Of a stretch of 15,305 nt of DNA, positions 14,248 to 15,305 are shown in pieces. Numbering within the stretch: the first letter of the stretch is position 1; each line of letters starts with the position of its first letter. Source of the DNA: CAWKDC01 sp044445605 (GTDB lineage Bacteria; Pseudomonadota; Gammaproteobacteria; JABCZS01); NCBI GenBank assembly GCA_044445605.1, contig JBIOEA010000040.1:1-15305 (forward strand), read 5' to 3'. The notes beneath the pieces are model-generated. The model ran no database searches, was not told where the DNA came from, and worked only from the letters and a program-made list of their open reading frames with translations. The translations under genes were made by a program, and so were the position numbers.

Positions 14248-14698
14248 GCTAGGATGCGTGTTGATCATTGTTGCGACGTTACTGCTCGATCTGCTTTCTA
14301 AAATGTGGGTTTCTCATGTTTTTTATGTGGGAGAGGTGCTGCCGGTATTGCCGAGTTTTAATGTGACGTTGGCGCACAATACGGGTGCTGCGTTCAGTTT
14401 CTTGGCACACGAGAGCGGGTGGCAGCGATACTTTTTATCAGGCTTAGCGATCGTCATGTCGATTATTTTTTCTGTTTGGTTATTTCGCACGCCGGTGAAG
14501 CATCACTGGACTCGTGTGGGTTTATCGTTGATCATTGGCGGTGCGATAGGTAATGTGATTGATCGATTGCAATACGGATATGTCATCGATTTTTTAGATT
14601 TTTTTGTAGGCGTGCATCATTGGCCCGCGTTTAATGTGGCCGATTCGGCCATTTGTATCGGGACGGGGTTGTTGTTGATGGGGATGAAGGAATCCTGA
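14240..14698 (+). CDS. lspA: Prolipoprotein signal peptidase II
   Basis: LspA is the inner-membrane aspartic protease that cleaves the signal peptide of prolipoproteins after lipid attachment. The 152-residue product has four hydrophobic segments (about 5-22, 63-82, 92-109, 131-148) and the family blocks LAHNTGAAFSF, GGAIGNVIDRL, VIDFLDF and FNVADSAI. The catalytic aspartates should be Asp117 and Asp135. The start ATG at 14240 overlaps the ileS stop and has AGGTGAGG (14223-14230) at good spacing; longer starts inside ileS lack family support. Downstream, fkpB and ispH, the usual next genes, are missing and an insertion sequence begins. Confidence 0.95.
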   Translation: MRKLGCVLIIVATLLLDLLSKMWVSHVFYVGEVLPVLPSFNVTLAHNTGAAFSFLAHESGWQRYFLSGLAIVMSIIFSVWLFRTPVKHHWTRVGLSLIIGGAIGNVIDRLQYGYVIDFLDFFVGVHHWPAFNVADSAICIGTGLLLMGMKES

Positions 14699-14714
14699 TA
14701 TTTCGTCATTACAC

Positions 14715-14761
14715 AAAAAACCCCCGCCTCGGAATACTCGGCTGCCCCCTTAAAAGTGGGC
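14715..14761 (-). repeat. C5/G5 repeat element at the edge of the insertion sequence
   Basis: Read on the minus strand it runs from GCCCACTTTTAAGGGGG through a 19-base insert to GGGGG and six T residues (complement of 14715-14725). It has the same C-tract, TTTTAA, G-tract, insert, G-tract and T layout as the elements at 7017 and 10471, but one arm has an A in the C-tract and the insert forms no good hairpin. Confidence 0.5.
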
Positions 14762-14800
14762 GAAAGAACTAGAAAAAAACACTCTTTGCCCACTTTTAAG
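14749..14800. repeat. 13-base perfect inverted repeat between lspA and the transposase gene
   Basis: CTTAAAAGTGGGC (14749-14761) and GCCCACTTTTAAG (14788-14800) are exact reverse complements with a 26-base loop. The left arm overlaps the repeat element's G-tract hairpin. It could be a terminal or subterminal repeat of the insertion sequence, a terminator-like stem, or part of a structured RNA of the element. Confidence 0.65.
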
Positions 14801-15305
14801 CAACTGTGTTGAATGTCAACTGTTTTGCATGAGATGCTCTCCAAAATTGGCCTGCCAGGGAGAATTTTTGCGAACCATGGCATTCAGTATTACGAGCAGT
14901 TTACGCATACATGCAGTCATTGCTACTTTCTTGAGTTTCCCGGCTTTTAGCAGTTTTTGGTAAAACGCTTTTATTGCTGGATTGAATTTTGTGGCGGACA
15001 AAATTGCCATGTATAGGGCGGTCCTAGGCCCACTTCGGCCTCCCCATGTTTGTCGTTTGCCGACTGATTGCCCACTATCTTTGTTAAATGGGGCAACACC
15101 CACCAATGCAGCAATCTCCTGATTGGAAACTTTACCTAGCTCGGGTAGCTCTGCTATTAATGTTGCCGCTGTAATATCCCCAATTCCTTTGGCCGTGCAT
15201 AATAAAGCGGCTTTGGCCTTCCATTCCTCGTTCCTTGCTATTTCTTTAGCCAGTTCTACATCCATTTTTGCCAGTTGCTTTTTCATAAACTCTATTGTTT
15301 GCTCA
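14757..15305 (-). mobile_element. IS110-family insertion sequence (IS1111 group), partial
   Basis: The element is defined by its transposase gene; the end near lspA is placed only roughly, where the C5/G5 repeat loses its symmetry (about 14757), and the other end lies outside the window. The non-coding piece between the transposase stop (14816) and the repeat is short. No target-site duplication can be assessed. Confidence 0.5.
14816..15305 (-). CDS. IS110-family (IS1111 group) transposase, C-terminal part
   Basis: The frame is open to the window edge, so the N-terminal DEDD/RuvC-like half is outside; about 162 residues are visible. They contain the C-terminal IS110 transposase domain: helical region, GIGDITAATLIAELPELGKV, ALVGVAPFNKDSGQSVGKRQ, WGGRSGPRTALYMAILSATK, FNPAIKAFYQKLLKAGKLKK, and VAMTACMRKLLVILNAMVRK. 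These blocks are very close in style to the Coxiella IS1111 transposase. The conserved serine of the DSG motif is present. The end of the gene looks intact. The enzyme would move the element by an RNA-guided recombination, as shown for IS110 relatives. The ATG at 15284-15286 is not the true start because the upstream codons (EQTIEF) fit the protein. Confidence 0.9.
   Translation of the reverse strand, partial: EQTIEFMKKQLAKMDVELAKEIARNEEWKAKAALLCTAKGIGDITAATLIAELPELGKVSNQEIAALVGVAPFNKDSGQSVGKRQTWGGRSGPRTALYMAILSATKFNPAIKAFYQKLLKAGKLKKVAMTACMRKLLVILNAMVRKNSPWQANFGEHLMQNS

Noticed and set aside
14726..14744. Second hairpin inside the element next to the insertion sequence
   Set aside because: CTCGG occurs twice in the same direction, not inverted, so no stable stem forms.

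Overview
The window looks like the chromosome of a gammaproteobacterium, most likely a host-associated member of the Legionellales/Coxiellaceae side of the class. This is inferred from the gammaproteobacterial gene orders pheS-pheT-ihfA-merR and murJ-ribF-ileS-lspA, an IS1111-type transposase much like that of Coxiella, a secreted cysteine-paired beta-propeller protein, and a set of effector-like genes. No species is claimed.

Layout. Positions 1-1503 encode envelope or secreted proteins: the 3' end of an outer-membrane beta-barrel gene, then a secreted six-blade-like propeller protein. Positions 1563-5258 are a tightly packed housekeeping operon: pheS, pheT, ihfA and a short MerR-family regulator, with ATGA or longer overlaps. 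PheT is unusual because it lacks the whole N-terminal EMAP-II/OB-fold tRNA-binding domain. Positions 5279-8717 are an accessory island that looks more AT-rich than its neighbours. It holds a tandem two-domain kinase-like protein, a single-domain paralogue, and a convergent small gene whose product ends in a eukaryote-type CaaX box (CQIL) after a basic stretch. The two kinase-like proteins share an almost identical C-terminal tail, conserved at DNA level (72 of 73 bases), which looks like a portable secretion or targeting tag. Two of the three kinase-like domains have serine in place of the catalytic aspartate.

Positions 8927-14698 are the cell-envelope/translation cluster murJ, ribF, ileS and lspA. 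They encode the lipid II flippase, FAD synthetase, isoleucyl-tRNA synthetase and the prolipoprotein signal peptidase. After lspA the usual fkpB-ispH genes are absent; an IS110-family (IS1111 group) transposase on the minus strand runs off the end of the window.

Palindromic elements built on C5/G5 tracts recur between genes (after the tandem kinase gene, before murJ, between murJ and ribF, after lspA). They share a layout of a C-rich/G-rich hairpin, an insert, and a further G-tract followed by T residues. One of them supplies the ribF ribosome-binding site; another abuts the insertion sequence.

The strongest candidate for something undescribed is the 5279-8717 island: a kinase/pseudokinase family with a shared C-terminal tag next to a possible host-prenylated protein. 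This would fit an effector locus of an intracellular bacterium, but the function is inferred, not shown.
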